A DNA stretch of 64,000 bases, taken from NCBI RefSeq assembly GCF_900176425.1, contig NZ_FWXS01000009.1, positions 86,058-150,057 of the forward strand, read 5' to 3'. The position numbers and the translations under genes are program-made. This stretch comes from Moheibacter sediminis. Lineage in GTDB: Bacteria > Bacteroidota > Bacteroidia > Flavobacteriales > Weeksellaceae. Under the pieces are notes generated by a model, which saw nothing but the letters and a program-made list of their open reading frames with translations, was not told where the DNA came from and ran no database searches. Shown here in pieces: positions 43,753 to 53,836 of this stretch. Numbering within the stretch: position 1 is the first letter of the stretch; the number at the start of each line of letters is the position of its first letter.

Positions 43753-44549
43753 TTCCCTCTATTTTTCATTTGAATTTTATAAACCACATTTCTAGCAGTA
43801 TTTCGAGGCAAAAACCTTGGCAAAAGCGAAAGAAATTTACACATTACCGTAGGTACAACCACTACTTTTCCTTTTCTTAAAGATTTTATTCCATATTCTA
43901 CCACTTTCTGTGGTGAACTGTCTAAAGAATTGATTTTTGCTTCAGAATTATTACAAACTGTTTGTTTGAAATTAGTTTTGGTAACTCCAGGACAAAGTAC
44001 AGAAATATTAACATTCGATTCTTTGTGTTCTCGTGCAATGGCTTCCGTAAAGGAAATCAAAAATGCTTTGGTTGAATAATAAACCGACATCATTGGTCCG
44101 GGCTGAAATCCCGCCAGAGAAGAAACATTCATTATTTCGCCTTCGTTTCTTTCGAGCATTTGAGGCAGAAATAATTTGGTCAAAGTAATCGGCGTCGTAA
44201 CATGGAGATCAACCATAGTCAATTCCGTAGTAAGATTGGTTTCAGAAAATTTTCCAAACAGTCCAAAACCTGCATTATTTATCAATCCATAAATCTGAAG
44301 TGAATTCTCAATTGTATAATTATAAATTTCTTGTGCTGAGTCCCTCAAAGACAAATCTTTAGTCAGCTCATGCGCTTCAACTTTATAAGCGTCACGAAGA
44401 TGCTCCGCCGTTTCACTCAGCATTAAAGCATTTTTATCAATGAGCACAAGGTCATATCCATTTTGTGCATAGTTCCTTGCAAACTCTCTTCCAATACCTG
44501 ACGCGGCGCCGGTTATCACAATGTATTTGGTTCTTTTGGCAGATTCCAT
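43749..44549 (-). CDS. Short-chain dehydrogenase/reductase
   Basis: 266 aa from the ATG at 44547-44549 (MESAKRTKYIVITGAASGIG); an in-frame ATG 10 codons upstream is possible. The nucleotide motif TGAASGIG is early, and NNAG is near residue 90. The catalytic Ser is in MNVSSLAG, with YSTKAF as YxxxK. Classical SDR, NADPH likely. The C-terminal part carries a basic hydrophobic end (LPRFLPRNTARNVVYKIQ). Substrate not predictable. Confidence 0.9.
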   Translation of the reverse strand: MESAKRTKYIVITGAASGIGREFARNYAQNGYDLVLIDKNALMLSETAEHLRDAYKVEAHELTKDLSLRDSAQEIYNYTIENSLQIYGLINNAGFGLFGKFSETNLTTELTMVDLHVTTPITLTKLFLPQMLERNEGEIMNVSSLAGFQPGPMMSVYYSTKAFLISFTEAIAREHKESNVNISVLCPGVTKTNFKQTVCNNSEAKINSLDSSPQKVVEYGIKSLRKGKVVVVPTVMCKFLSLLPRFLPRNTARNVVYKIQMKNRGN

Positions 44550-44668
44550 TGGGGCGAATATAAAACTTTTCAAATACATAAATTGTTAACAAGGCTCATA
44601 TTCTAATTTTAAATTAATTCAAATGTTGTAAATTTATAGATTAAATTTCAGCAAAAGATTTACCGCGA

Positions 44669-47600
44669 ATGTATTTGATTTACGATACCGAAACAACCGG
44701 ATTACCTAACAATTTTAATGCGCCTGTAACCGATTCTGACAATTGGCCGCGCATGGTTCAGATTGCATGGCAGTTACATGATGAAATGGGAAGATTATTG
44801 GAAAATGACAACATCATCGTAAAACCAGAAGGATATGACATTCCATTCAATGCAGCGAAAATTCACGGGATTACCACCGAAAAAGCAAATGCAGAGGGGA
44901 TTCCACTAATTGAAGCTTTGGAAAAATTCCAAACTGTTCTTCAAAAATCAAAAGTAATTGTCGGTCACAATATCAATTTTGACCAAAATATTGTAGGCGC
45001 AGAATTCTTCCGTAAAGAATTTGATTATGAAGAATTAAATCTTCCGCTTGTTGATACAATGAATGTTTCGGTTGATTTCTGTGCTATTCCGGGTGGTCGA
45101 GGCGGCGGATTCAAATTCCCGAAATTAGGTGAATTGCACGAGAAGTTATTTGATGAAAAATTTGATGAAGCCCACAACGCCTCTGCTGACGTAAATGCAA
45201 CGGCACGTTCTTTTATGGAACTTCTTCGTCTAGGTATAATTTCTCAGGAAAATTCAGGATTGGATACAGATAATTATTTGAAATTCAAAGAAATCAATCC
45301 AAATCCTTTCAAACCTTTTGCAATTCAAATCGACAAACAAGTTGCTGATTTTAATCAAAATTTATCGAATGAATTAAATAAATTAAACATAAAATCGGGC
45401 TCACTTACCGATTCACCTTATTTCCATTTTCATAACCATACTTCCTATTCGATCCTGACGGCCACAACTTCCGTTGAAGCCTTGATTCAGAAAGCGATTG
45501 ACGAGAAAATGCCCGCAGTCGGCATGACCGATATGGGAAATTTGATGGCGGCTTTCAAATTTGTAAGTGCTATCAAAAAAGCGAATTCAGGACTAGAAAA
45601 GCCCATCATACCAATCATCGGATGCGAATTGTACGTTGCAGAAAATTATACCCAAACAAAATTTACCAAAGACAGTCCTGACCGACGTTTCACGCAAGTC
45701 CTTCTAGCAAAAAACAAAAGCGGATATAAAAATCTTTCCAAAATTTCTTCCACCGGATACATCGATGGATTTTATTCAGGATTTCCGCGCGTTGGTAAAG
45801 AAGTTATTTTGAATTTTAAAGAAAATTTAATTGCCACAACGGGAAGCATTACGGGCGAAATTCCCAATTTGATTTTGAATGTAGGGGAGATTCAGGCGGA
45901 AGAAGCATTTGTTTGGTGGAAAGAACAATTTGGTGATGATTTTTATGTTGAATTAATTCGACACGGACTGGACGAAGAAGAACATGTCAATCAGGTTTTG
46001 ATAAAATTTGCACAAAAACACAACGTCAAAGTAATCGCTCAAAACAATACGTTTTACATCAAAAAAGAAGATGCTTATGCACACGATATTTTGCTCTGTG
46101 TGCGCGATGGTGAGAAAAAAGATACTGAAATTGGTCGCGGTCGCGGAACAAGATTCGGATTTCCAAATGACGAATTTTATTTCAAATCTCAGGAACAAAT
46201 GAAAAAATTATTTCATGAAATTCCTGAAGCAATTGATAACCTTTCCGAGCTTCTTTCTAAAATTGAACCTTATGATTTGGCGAGCGATGTTTTGCTTCCG
46301 AAATTTGACATTCCGGAAGAATTCAAACATGCAGAAGATGAAGTTGATAATGGAACTCGAGGAGAAATGGCTTTTTTGCGCCACATCACTTTTGAAGGTG
46401 CCAGAAAACGTTACAAAGAAATCACTCCTGATATCGAGGAAAGATTAACTTTTGAGCTCGACACAATCGAACGAACAGGCTATCCGGGTTATTTCTTAAT
46501 CGTTCAGGATTTCACGACACAAGCCCGAAACATGGGTGTTTCGGTTGGTCCAGGACGTGGTTCTGCGGCGGGTTCTGCGGTGGCTTATTGCGTCGGAATT
46601 ACAAATGTCGATCCGATTAAATACAATTTACTATTTGAGCGTTTCCTCAATCCGGACAGGGTTTCCTTGCCTGATATTGATATTGATTTTGATGACCGCG
46701 GACGCGATGCCATCATTAAATGGGTGGTTGATAAATACGGAAAAAATCAAGTTGCTCAAATCATCACTTACGGAACGATGGCGGGAAAATCAGCCATCCG
46801 CGATACCGGACGTGTGTTAAATTTGCCTTTGTCTGACACGGATAGAATTGCTAAAAAAACCCATTTGAAGTTGAATCGTTTGTTGAAAATGGAGGAAAAA
46901 GCATTGAAATCCGGATTGGGAAGTGATGAATTTGCGGATTCGATGGAAATCAGAAAAATGGCCGAACAAGACACTTTGGAAGGTCGAACCATCCAACAAG
47001 CCTGCGTCATCGAAGGTTCTGTTCGAAATACGGGAATTCATGCATGTGGTGTAATCATCACTCCAAAAGATATCAAAGAATTGGTTCCTGTTGCGGTTTC
47101 CAAAGATGCTGAATTGTTGGTTACCCAATTTGATAACTCGGTTGTAGAAAGTGCGGGATTGCTCAAAATGGACTTTTTGGGTTTGCGGACTTTGACGATT
47201 ATTGATGATGCTATTCGATTAATTGAAAAAAATCATGGAATTAAACTTCATCCCGACGACATTCCATTGGACGATTTAAAAACTTATGAATTGTTCCAAA
47301 AAGCGCAAACAGTTGCTATTTTTCAATATGAATCACCTGGAATGCAAAAGCACATGCGTGCGTTGAAACCAGATAAATTTGATGATCTAATTGCGATGAA
47401 TGCTCTTTATCGACCGGGTCCGTTGCAGTACATTCCAAATTTCATTGCACGTAAAAACGGAAGTGAAGAAATCATTTACGATTTGCCGGAAATGGAAGAA
47501 AATTTAGCAGAAACCTACGGAATCACGGTTTATCAGGAGCAAGTGATGTTGCTTTCGCAGAAATTGGCGAATTTCACCAAAGGTGAAGCCGACGTTTTGC

Positions 47601-49000
47601 GTAAAGCGATGGGTAAAAAACAGCGCGATGTTTTGGATAAAATGAAACCTAAATTTCTGGAAGGAGGTGAAGCAAATAACCATCCTGTAAAAACACTTGA
47701 AAAAATATGGAACGACTGGGAGGCTTTTGCTGAATATGCTTTCAACAAATCACATTCGACTTGTTATGCCTTGATTGGTTACCATACAGGATATTTAAAA
47801 GCGCATTATCCGGCAGAGTTCATGTCTGCAGTTTTGAGCAATAATATGAGCAACATCAAATCGGTTACATTTTTCATGGAAGAATGCCGTTCCATGGGAA
47901 TTCCGGTTTTGGGACCCGATGTGAACGAAAGTGAGTACATGTTTTCGGTAAATGACCAAGGCGCAATCCGTTTTGGAATGGGTGCTGTGAAAGGTGTTGG
48001 TGGTGGAGCTGTAGAATCCATAATAAGAGAAAGAGAAGAAAACGGAAAATATGAATCGGTTTTTGATTTTGTGCAACGAATAGATTTGCGTCAAGCCAAT
48101 AAGAGAACGCTTGAAAATTTAGCTTTGGCGGGAGGTTTTGACCAATATGAATTTCACCGCGCACAGTTTTTTTACCAGGAAGATTCTACTTCTAATTTGG
48201 AAAAATTAATCCGCTATGGCGCAGCGTTTCAGGAAGCAAAAGACAGTGCGCAGACTTCACTTTTTGGGGAAATGGCAGGTGAAATCGAAATCGTAAAACC
48301 ACATTTACCGGATTGTGAAGAATGGAATTCTGTCCAAAAATTAAACAAAGAAAAAGAAGTTGTCGGGATTTATATTTCGTCGCATCCGCTCGATGATTTT
48401 AAAGATGAATTGAAATTTTTTCAAGGTGTTTCTTTGAAGCAGCTGAAAGAAAATGAAGATAAATTTGTTGGAAGAGAAGTTTCTATAGGCGGAATGATCA
48501 CATCGGCGCAGCACAAAGTTTCTGCTAAGGATGGAAGAGAATTCGGGAGTTTCATTTTTGAAGATTATGAAAGTCAATATGAGTTTGTTTTGTTTGGGGA
48601 AGATTACTTGAAGTTCAAATATTTCTTGCAGGCCAATATGTTTGTGGTTTTAAAAATCATGGTAAGCGAAAGGATTTTCAAAGACCAAATGGGCAATGTA
48701 ACGATGAAAAAACGATACGTAAATGTCACAAGAATGCAACTGTTGAGCGATGTTTTGGAATCGATGGCGAATAAGTTGACGATTCAGTTGAATGTTGAGG
48801 ATTTGAATGAGGAAATTTTCAAGGATTTGGCGGAATTGTTTTCGAAATACCAAGGAGAAAAATCGGTTTTGGTTCAACTAGATGATGTTCAGTCTCAAAC
48901 CAAATTGAACGTTCCGGCGAGAAATATAAAAGTGAGTATCACCAAAGAATTGCTCAGCGACATTAGGGAAATTCCGAATCTACAGTTTAAACTCAATTAG
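44669..49000 (+). CDS. dnaE: DNA polymerase III alpha subunit with fused N-terminal exonuclease
   Basis: 1443 aa. Residues 1-180 form a DEDDh proofreading domain: YDTETTGLP, HNINFDQNIVG and HNASADVNAT. The PHP domain starts near 251 (HFHNHTSYSIL). The polymerase core has VGPGRGSAAGS near 627 and PDIDIDFDD near 667 (catalytic Asp residues). Then come a helix-hairpin-helix region and an OB fold near 1270 (VSIGGMITSAQHKVSAKDG). It is the replicative polymerase subunit. The fused exonuclease would supply the epsilon function in cis. One upstream TAAATTTA at about -40 is a weak promoter match. Confidence 0.97.
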   Translation: MYLIYDTETTGLPNNFNAPVTDSDNWPRMVQIAWQLHDEMGRLLENDNIIVKPEGYDIPFNAAKIHGITTEKANAEGIPLIEALEKFQTVLQKSKVIVGHNINFDQNIVGAEFFRKEFDYEELNLPLVDTMNVSVDFCAIPGGRGGGFKFPKLGELHEKLFDEKFDEAHNASADVNATARSFMELLRLGIISQENSGLDTDNYLKFKEINPNPFKPFAIQIDKQVADFNQNLSNELNKLNIKSGSLTDSPYFHFHNHTSYSILTATTSVEALIQKAIDEKMPAVGMTDMGNLMAAFKFVSAIKKANSGLEKPIIPIIGCELYVAENYTQTKFTKDSPDRRFTQVLLAKNKSGYKNLSKISSTGYIDGFYSGFPRVGKEVILNFKENLIATTGSITGEIPNLILNVGEIQAEEAFVWWKEQFGDDFYVELIRHGLDEEEHVNQVLIKFAQKHNVKVIAQNNTFYIKKEDAYAHDILLCVRDGEKKDTEIGRGRGTRFGFPNDEFYFKSQEQMKKLFHEIPEAIDNLSELLSKIEPYDLASDVLLPKFDIPEEFKHAEDEVDNGTRGEMAFLRHITFEGARKRYKEITPDIEERLTFELDTIERTGYPGYFLIVQDFTTQARNMGVSVGPGRGSAAGSAVAYCVGITNVDPIKYNLLFERFLNPDRVSLPDIDIDFDDRGRDAIIKWVVDKYGKNQVAQIITYGTMAGKSAIRDTGRVLNLPLSDTDRIAKKTHLKLNRLLKMEEKALKSGLGSDEFADSMEIRKMAEQDTLEGRTIQQACVIEGSVRNTGIHACGVIITPKDIKELVPVAVSKDAELLVTQFDNSVVESAGLLKMDFLGLRTLTIIDDAIRLIEKNHGIKLHPDDIPLDDLKTYELFQKAQTVAIFQYESPGMQKHMRALKPDKFDDLIAMNALYRPGPLQYIPNFIARKNGSEEIIYDLPEMEENLAETYGITVYQEQVMLLSQKLANFTKGEADVLRKAMGKKQRDVLDKMKPKFLEGGEANNHPVKTLEKIWNDWEAFAEYAFNKSHSTCYALIGYHTGYLKAHYPAEFMSAVLSNNMSNIKSVTFFMEECRSMGIPVLGPDVNESEYMFSVNDQGAIRFGMGAVKGVGGGAVESIIREREENGKYESVFDFVQRIDLRQANKRTLENLALAGGFDQYEFHRAQFFYQEDSTSNLEKLIRYGAAFQEAKDSAQTSLFGEMAGEIEIVKPHLPDCEEWNSVQKLNKEKEVVGIYISSHPLDDFKDELKFFQGVSLKQLKENEDKFVGREVSIGGMITSAQHKVSAKDGREFGSFIFEDYESQYEFVLFGEDYLKFKYFLQANMFVVLKIMVSERIFKDQMGNVTMKKRYVNVTRMQLLSDVLESMANKLTIQLNVEDLNEEIFKDLAELFSKYQGEKSVLVQLDDVQSQTKLNVPARNIKVSITKELLSDIREIPNLQFKLN

Positions 49001-49090
49001 GATTTGTCTTGAGCGGATACAATAAAATCTTGATCTGCCTCAGGTATAGTAATGAAAAGCCCGTCTGGATGCTCAAGAGAAAATATATGC

Positions 49091-49130
49091 ATAAAAAAAT
49101 CCCGAAAGTGAATATTTCGGGATTTTTAGT
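49091..49130. terminator. Bidirectional terminator between dnaE and the PpiD-like gene
   Basis: AAATCCCGAAA (49097-49107) pairs with TTTCGGGATTT (49115-49125). A runs on the left and T runs on the right give U tracts in both directions. Convergent genes flank it. Confidence 0.88.
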
Positions 49131-49149
49131 TTTATTTAATGCCGGACTG

Positions 49150-51333
49150 TTATCTGTCCAATCTTTCTACTCTGAAATCTTCGATGTTCGCAGCACCAAT
49201 CATAGAAGGAAGCAATTGCTGACCTACTTTCTGAGATTGGGTATTGTTTAACTGATCAACCAAGAAAGTTGCGTCTTCCACTTTCGGGGCTGCATCTACA
49301 GAAATTGTTTTCACGATATAAACTCCTGCTTTTCCTGCAATAGCTTTAGAAGTGGAATTTGGTTTCAAGCCAAAAGCCGCACCAGCTACTTTGGGTTCTT
49401 GTCCTTTTCCTATCAGTTGAGCTGAACCAAAAGTGGTGTTAGAAGTCCCTTTTTGAGCACCAAAATTAGACACGAAAGCATCTACGCTTGGGTTTGCACC
49501 TAATTTTTTATTTACTTCATCAGCGAGTTTTTGTTGCAAGATGATTGGTTCGATTTCTGCTCTTACTGATTTTGCTGAGGCCAATCCTTTTGGAGTTTTA
49601 GCGCTTAGGTAAACTATTATCTGGTCTTCGTTTGAAGTTGTAAACAAGAAAGAATTTCCTACTTCTGTCTTTTTGCTGAAAGCCCATTTCAAGATTTCAT
49701 CATCTTTTTCGTTGCTGATGCCTGAAGCCGGGTCTAAAATCGGCATTGGAGAATATCTTTCAACATTGTCTGCTGTGTTGTAATTGAAATTTCTTTTTTG
49801 AGCAATGTTTGCAAATTCATTCAAAGATTTTCCGGTTACATCCTGTGCAAATTTAATTGCATCTGAATGGTTTTTGTCCGAAGTTCCTTGTGAAGGTTTG
49901 ATGTCTTTGAAAATATTGGCAATCAAATAACCAGGTTCAGTTTTTATTTCATCTACGCGGATGATGTGGAAACCAACTTTTGATTCCGCCAGGCTGATGT
50001 TTCCTTTAGGAGCTTCAACGATTGATTGCAAATACTGCGGTTCTATGTTTTGAGCATTTCTGCTTGTCCATCCGATGCTTCCGTTTTTAGCTTTTGAACC
50101 TGCATCATCTGAATAAGTTGAAACTAAATTCGTGAAGTTTGCAGGCGTTGATTTTGCCATGTTGAAAATGCTGTCCGCTAAAACTTTAGCTTGTTCTCTC
50201 GTTCTTGTGATAGAAGGATTGTTTTGTGCAATTTGACTTCCGGCATAGCTGATCAAAATATGACTTGAACTGATTGAATCAGAAATAGCTTTTGTTTTAG
50301 AAACTTTAATCAACTGATAAGCATTTCCTGTTTTGAATGGCCCACCTACTTGCCCAACCTGTCCTGATAACAAGAAGTCTCTGTATTCTTGAGGCAATTG
50401 AGTTGCAGCTTCGATTTGTTTTTTGGTTACATATTGCGACATAAATGGTCGGTCAGAATGTTTTGTAACATAGACAGAATCATTTATGGCTGAAGAAAAG
50501 GCCTCAATCGTATCTGTAATATTATTTACCTGATCAACGTTTACACTTTTAGAAAGAAATTTGTTGATGCCTGCCAATGTTGCATCTTCGTCTGCTTTTG
50601 AAGGTTGAGCTGCGAAGTAAACGTAGCTCAAATCAACCATTGCCTGCTTTTCATATTTTTTAGGATACTTTTTCACATAAGCATTGATTTCATCATCAGT
50701 AACTTTTACGTTATATTTCTTTTTCAAATCATCATAAGAAATAAATGCGTATTCGATGTTTGCGTTTTGGATATTTCCAATTTGCTGTAATTTGGCTTCT
50801 TCATTTGTAACAGCCACACCCATCATTACTAAATCAAGGTATTTTTGGTACAATAATTCAGGACGTGCATTTTCGAAATCCGCCAAGAAATTTTGATAAG
50901 CTTCTGCGGCACCTGAAGCTCCTTGCTGAGCTTGAGTCTTGATCATCCCAACTTGGGTTTTCAATTCTTCACCGCTTGTCATCCCATAGCGTTGCGCCAT
51001 GAAATTCCAAACTTCTTCATCGCTTGCGGTAATACCTGCACTTTCAGCACGTTCTTTTATTAATTTTTGTGAAACCAAAGCATTCCAAACTTGTTGAGAG
51101 ACCTGGTTTATAGAGGCACCCTGACTGCTCAGTCTGTTTTGCGCATTTACGTATTCTCCAAGCGTTATAGAGTTTCCGTTTACGCTACCTATTTCATTTG
51201 GGTCTCCTGTAAAAGCGCGTTTCAATACAGAGTTTTCACTGAATAAATCACCGGCTAAGAAAGCTACCATTGCGATACCGATCACGACGATCAATAACCA
51301 TGTCTGCTTACGAATTTCTGCTAAAATTGCCAT
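49150..51333 (-). CDS. PpiD/SurA-like periplasmic peptidyl-prolyl isomerase
   Basis: 727 aa. One N-terminal membrane helix (about 12-30, WLLIVVIGIAMVAFLAG) is followed by a SurA_N-like region (about 35-200). Parvulin domains are in the middle (ISSSHILISYAG to GFHIIRVDEIKTEPGYLI, about 345-470). The remainder is helical with another rotamase-like segment. This layout is PpiD: an inner-membrane-anchored foldase for secreted and outer-membrane proteins. In Flavobacteriia it lies near lptC, as here. Confidence 0.92.
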   Translation of the reverse strand: MAILAEIRKQTWLLIVVIGIAMVAFLAGDLFSENSVLKRAFTGDPNEIGSVNGNSITLGEYVNAQNRLSSQGASINQVSQQVWNALVSQKLIKERAESAGITASDEEVWNFMAQRYGMTSGEELKTQVGMIKTQAQQGASGAAEAYQNFLADFENARPELLYQKYLDLVMMGVAVTNEEAKLQQIGNIQNANIEYAFISYDDLKKKYNVKVTDDEINAYVKKYPKKYEKQAMVDLSYVYFAAQPSKADEDATLAGINKFLSKSVNVDQVNNITDTIEAFSSAINDSVYVTKHSDRPFMSQYVTKKQIEAATQLPQEYRDFLLSGQVGQVGGPFKTGNAYQLIKVSKTKAISDSISSSHILISYAGSQIAQNNPSITRTREQAKVLADSIFNMAKSTPANFTNLVSTYSDDAGSKAKNGSIGWTSRNAQNIEPQYLQSIVEAPKGNISLAESKVGFHIIRVDEIKTEPGYLIANIFKDIKPSQGTSDKNHSDAIKFAQDVTGKSLNEFANIAQKRNFNYNTADNVERYSPMPILDPASGISNEKDDEILKWAFSKKTEVGNSFLFTTSNEDQIIVYLSAKTPKGLASAKSVRAEIEPIILQQKLADEVNKKLGANPSVDAFVSNFGAQKGTSNTTFGSAQLIGKGQEPKVAGAAFGLKPNSTSKAIAGKAGVYIVKTISVDAAPKVEDATFLVDQLNNTQSQKVGQQLLPSMIGAANIEDFRVERLDR

Positions 51334-51466
51334 TCTGTTAGTACTTTAATATAATTTATGGGTGGCGAAAATACAATAATTAAATCAATTTGAAAATGAG
51401 AAAAATGAGAAATTTTGAAAATGAGGGAATTAAAAATAAATTTTTACAAATTTGACAAGAAAAAGA

Positions 51467-52048
51467 TTACTCTTTCTCTTCATAATATTTGGTTCCCTGA
51501 TTGTTGAAAAGTGTGTACTCTTTCAAATCATCTGTGGCTTCCAGACCATTGTTAGCTTGTAAGGAATCTCCCATTTTACTTATGAGGAATACAGTGTCCT
51601 GTGTAAAAATTTTTCTTGTTTTTTTATTCCAGAAAAGTTTTTGGGTTTTCAGAGTGTCGCCTTTTTCATTGATCACCAAAACGTCACCACGCCCCTCGTA
51701 CCAACCTCTCATTTCGCTTGCGGTCGCCCAATTAGCTCTTAGATAGCCGGGTGTGTCACTTTTTTTATTGTAGAAATCCAATTCCAAGCCTTTAGGGAAT
51801 TTCATGTAAGGCGTGTCAATCATGGAATATTCCTCAATCAAAGGTGAACGCAAATCCAAAACAATTCTTCCTGAATCTTTGTAATAAATATGTGCATTGA
51901 TCAATGTCCTGTCCGGGAAATTGGTTTTCCTTTTGGTCAAATCAACTTCAGGTACACTATTACAAGCCGCAAAATAAAAAGTAAGAATTATAAATGGGAT
52001 GAATCTCTTTTTGATAGAAACGTGATTTTTATTGCGCAAGAGACTCAT
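51467..52048 (-). CDS. lptC: LPS export protein LptC
   Basis: 193 aa. The lipoprotein-like signal ends at YFAACNSVPE. The LptC beta-jellyroll runs from RTLINAHIYYKDSGRIVLDLRSP to SKMGDSLQANNGLEATDDL; the latter repeats the G-D-x-x-x-A-x-x-G pattern of LptC/LptA. LptC hands lipopolysaccharide from LptBFG to LptA in the periplasm. Lipoprotein form is typical of Bacteroidota. It starts 11 bp after the outer-membrane protein gene, in one operon. Confidence 0.88.
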   Translation of the reverse strand: MSLLRNKNHVSIKKRFIPFIILTFYFAACNSVPEVDLTKRKTNFPDRTLINAHIYYKDSGRIVLDLRSPLIEEYSMIDTPYMKFPKGLELDFYNKKSDTPGYLRANWATASEMRGWYEGRGDVLVINEKGDTLKTQKLFWNKKTRKIFTQDTVFLISKMGDSLQANNGLEATDDLKEYTLFNNQGTKYYEEKE

Positions 52049-52059
52049 TTGATTTATAA

Positions 52060-53322
52060 TTAATCAATTACACGTTTTCTGAACCAGATGTCGTTAAGTG
52101 TAAATCCAATTTTAACGTTGGCAAAGTTTTCTTTGAGAATTCCAGCATCGGTATTTCCTTGTTGTCCCAATTCTACTGCAAGATTTAACATGGAAGCATC
52201 GCGGTCTTTTCCAACGGGGAACCCAAACCCTACTGTTACACCGTATTTTTTAATTCCTTCGGGACCAACCTGAAGAGGAGTTGCTTCATAAAATCCACCT
52301 AAACGGTAAACCACTCTTTGAAAATAGCTTTTGTAGCTGTTGAAGTCGGGGATCCAATATCCACCGACAGATGCTCTGAAACGAGTATCGATTTTAGAAT
52401 CGTCGTCTTCATCCATTTTATATGCCGCCCAATCACCCCAATCCAACTGTGCGCCAATCATCCAATGTAAATCTTTTCTGAATGCCGCTGCAACTGTTAC
52501 GGATTGTGGCAATTTTAAATCACCATATACTTTTTTAAATTGTATAGTGTCTATATTTCCCGGCGACATGTCAATTACTGCATAAGTAGTGGTCATGTCA
52601 GTAATTTTTGCATTTAAACTTGAACCTAATGTATAAGTTGCACCAGCATCAAATCTTTTGTTAGTTCCAACTCTTTTGGAATAATAACCTCCAAGCGTAA
52701 ATTGAAGTCCGTTGATTTTTGATTTATAATTGTAGTCTGTGACTAACGCAAGTCCCTGAGTTGAGATGATCTGATCTCTTTCCAAATCACCAAATAAATA
52801 ATTGGCACGTAATCCTAATGAGAACTCATTTGTAATGTTATAAGAACCCATAACGTGTACAGAATTTAATCCACCGTCTCCTTTGAAAGAGTTTTGGTAT
52901 GTAACTTGATCGTTTTGGGTAAGGGTTGAAACTTCATATCCAATTGCTGAATAAGGTTGAAATCCAAATCCGGCACGTGCTTTTGTTCCTATTGGAAATG
53001 CAAGTGAAATATTAGAAATGTAAGTTGTGCTTTTCTTTGAAGTGCTTGTGGCATCTTTGAACTGGCTCGCGCGCGTGTTGATCCCAAAATCAAAGCTAGT
53101 TATATTTAAAGCTTGATTGGCTGCGGGATTTGAAAAGTTAGCACTGGAGTTATATGGATTGGTTGACAATGCGGAAATCCCACCCATGCCGGCTTGTTCA
53201 ATATTGTTGTCGAAAAGTAAATCGCCTACACCATACGAGGAGAAAGGAGAAGTAGAAACATCTTGTCCAAAAGACCATACTCCACAAAAAGCTAACAAAG
53301 CCCCACAAAAAATCTTTTTCAT
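52060..53322 (-). CDS. Outer-membrane beta-barrel protein (FadL-like size, unknown function)
   Basis: 420 aa. The signal peptide (about 1-19, VWSFGQ) leads to SPFSSYGVGDLLFDNNIEQAGMGGISAL, the opening of a conserved Bacteroidota outer-membrane protein. Alternating beta-strands fill the rest, and the end is KIGFTLNDIWFRKRVID. It precedes lptC by 11 bp, the usual order in Flavobacteriia, where this region often also carries coaX (not seen here). A fatty-acid or lipid transport role is only a guess from the fold. Confidence 0.8.
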   Translation of the reverse strand: MKKIFCGALLAFCGVWSFGQDVSTSPFSSYGVGDLLFDNNIEQAGMGGISALSTNPYNSSANFSNPAANQALNITSFDFGINTRASQFKDATSTSKKSTTYISNISLAFPIGTKARAGFGFQPYSAIGYEVSTLTQNDQVTYQNSFKGDGGLNSVHVMGSYNITNEFSLGLRANYLFGDLERDQIISTQGLALVTDYNYKSKINGLQFTLGGYYSKRVGTNKRFDAGATYTLGSSLNAKITDMTTTYAVIDMSPGNIDTIQFKKVYGDLKLPQSVTVAAAFRKDLHWMIGAQLDWGDWAAYKMDEDDDSKIDTRFRASVGGYWIPDFNSYKSYFQRVVYRLGGFYEATPLQVGPEGIKKYGVTVGFGFPVGKDRDASMLNLAVELGQQGNTDAGILKENFANVKIGFTLNDIWFRKRVID

Positions 53323-53470
53323 TCGATAGAAAAAATAAAATTACAAGTTGCAAATATGATGACTTAGATTGGATTCTGCAAAAACCTAATTAGGATTTGG
53401 TTGTTAATGAACTATTAAAGTTTGTTAAGGGATGTATTAAATTAATTTTTTAAAAAAATAAAAATTATTT

Positions 53471-53499
53471 TTGTGAAACTAAAAAAGCGTTTATATTTG
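53471..53499 (+). promoter_or_regulatory. Promoter of tRNA-Phe
   Basis: TTG at 53471-53473, 18-bp spacer, TATATTTG at 53492-53499. Both halves match the Bacteroidota consensus and lie 16 bp before the tRNA. Confidence 0.75.
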
Positions 53500-53515
53500 C
53501 AATCCCAAAAGAGTA

Positions 53516-53588
53516 GGTGCCTTAGCTCAGTTGGTAGAGCAAAGGACTGAAAATCCTTGTGTCCCTGGTTCGATTCCTGGAGGCACCA
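53516..53588 (+). tRNA. tRNA-Phe(GAA)
   Basis: 73 nt. GGTGCCT pairs with AGGCACC, discriminator A at 53588. The D arm has AGCTCAGTTGGTAGAGC, the T arm GGTTCGATTCC. The anticodon GAA is at 53549-53551. CCA is not encoded. Confidence 0.97.
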
Positions 53589-53595
53589 CTTACTT

Positions 53596-53632
53596 AAAAG
53601 CCATTACATTTAATTGTAGTGGCTTTTTTTTC
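53596..53632 (+). terminator. Terminator of tRNA-Phe
   Basis: AAAAGCCATTACA (53596-53608) pairs with TGTAGTGGCTTTT (53615-53627) with one G-U, followed by a T run. Confidence 0.85.
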
Positions 53633-53727
53633 TTCCTATAATATGAAAAAATTGAGCAAAAGAGGTTTCAAATTAGCTTCCAATGTGTTTCTTTAAGTTA
53701 TTTTTATCCCATATACATAAATTACTG

Positions 53728-53735
53728 TAAATTTG
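53728..53735 (+). promoter_or_regulatory. -7 element of the first polysaccharide operon
   Basis: TAAATTTG fits TAnnTTTG, followed by CCAATATTTTG. It would give a leader of about 95 nt before the dehydrogenase at 53837. Confidence 0.5.
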
Positions 53736-53836
53736 CCAATATTTTGACGTGTTTAGTGACTCTTGAGTTTAATATATCATTAAAGGATTATAGAAACAAA
53801 ATCTCACTACTCTAAATTCAAAATAACAACCGCCTT

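Noticed and set aside
49009..49251. 80-aa open frame downstream of dnaE
   Set aside because: It runs through the dnaE/PpiD terminator hairpin and into the PpiD gene on the other strand; no start signal or family match.
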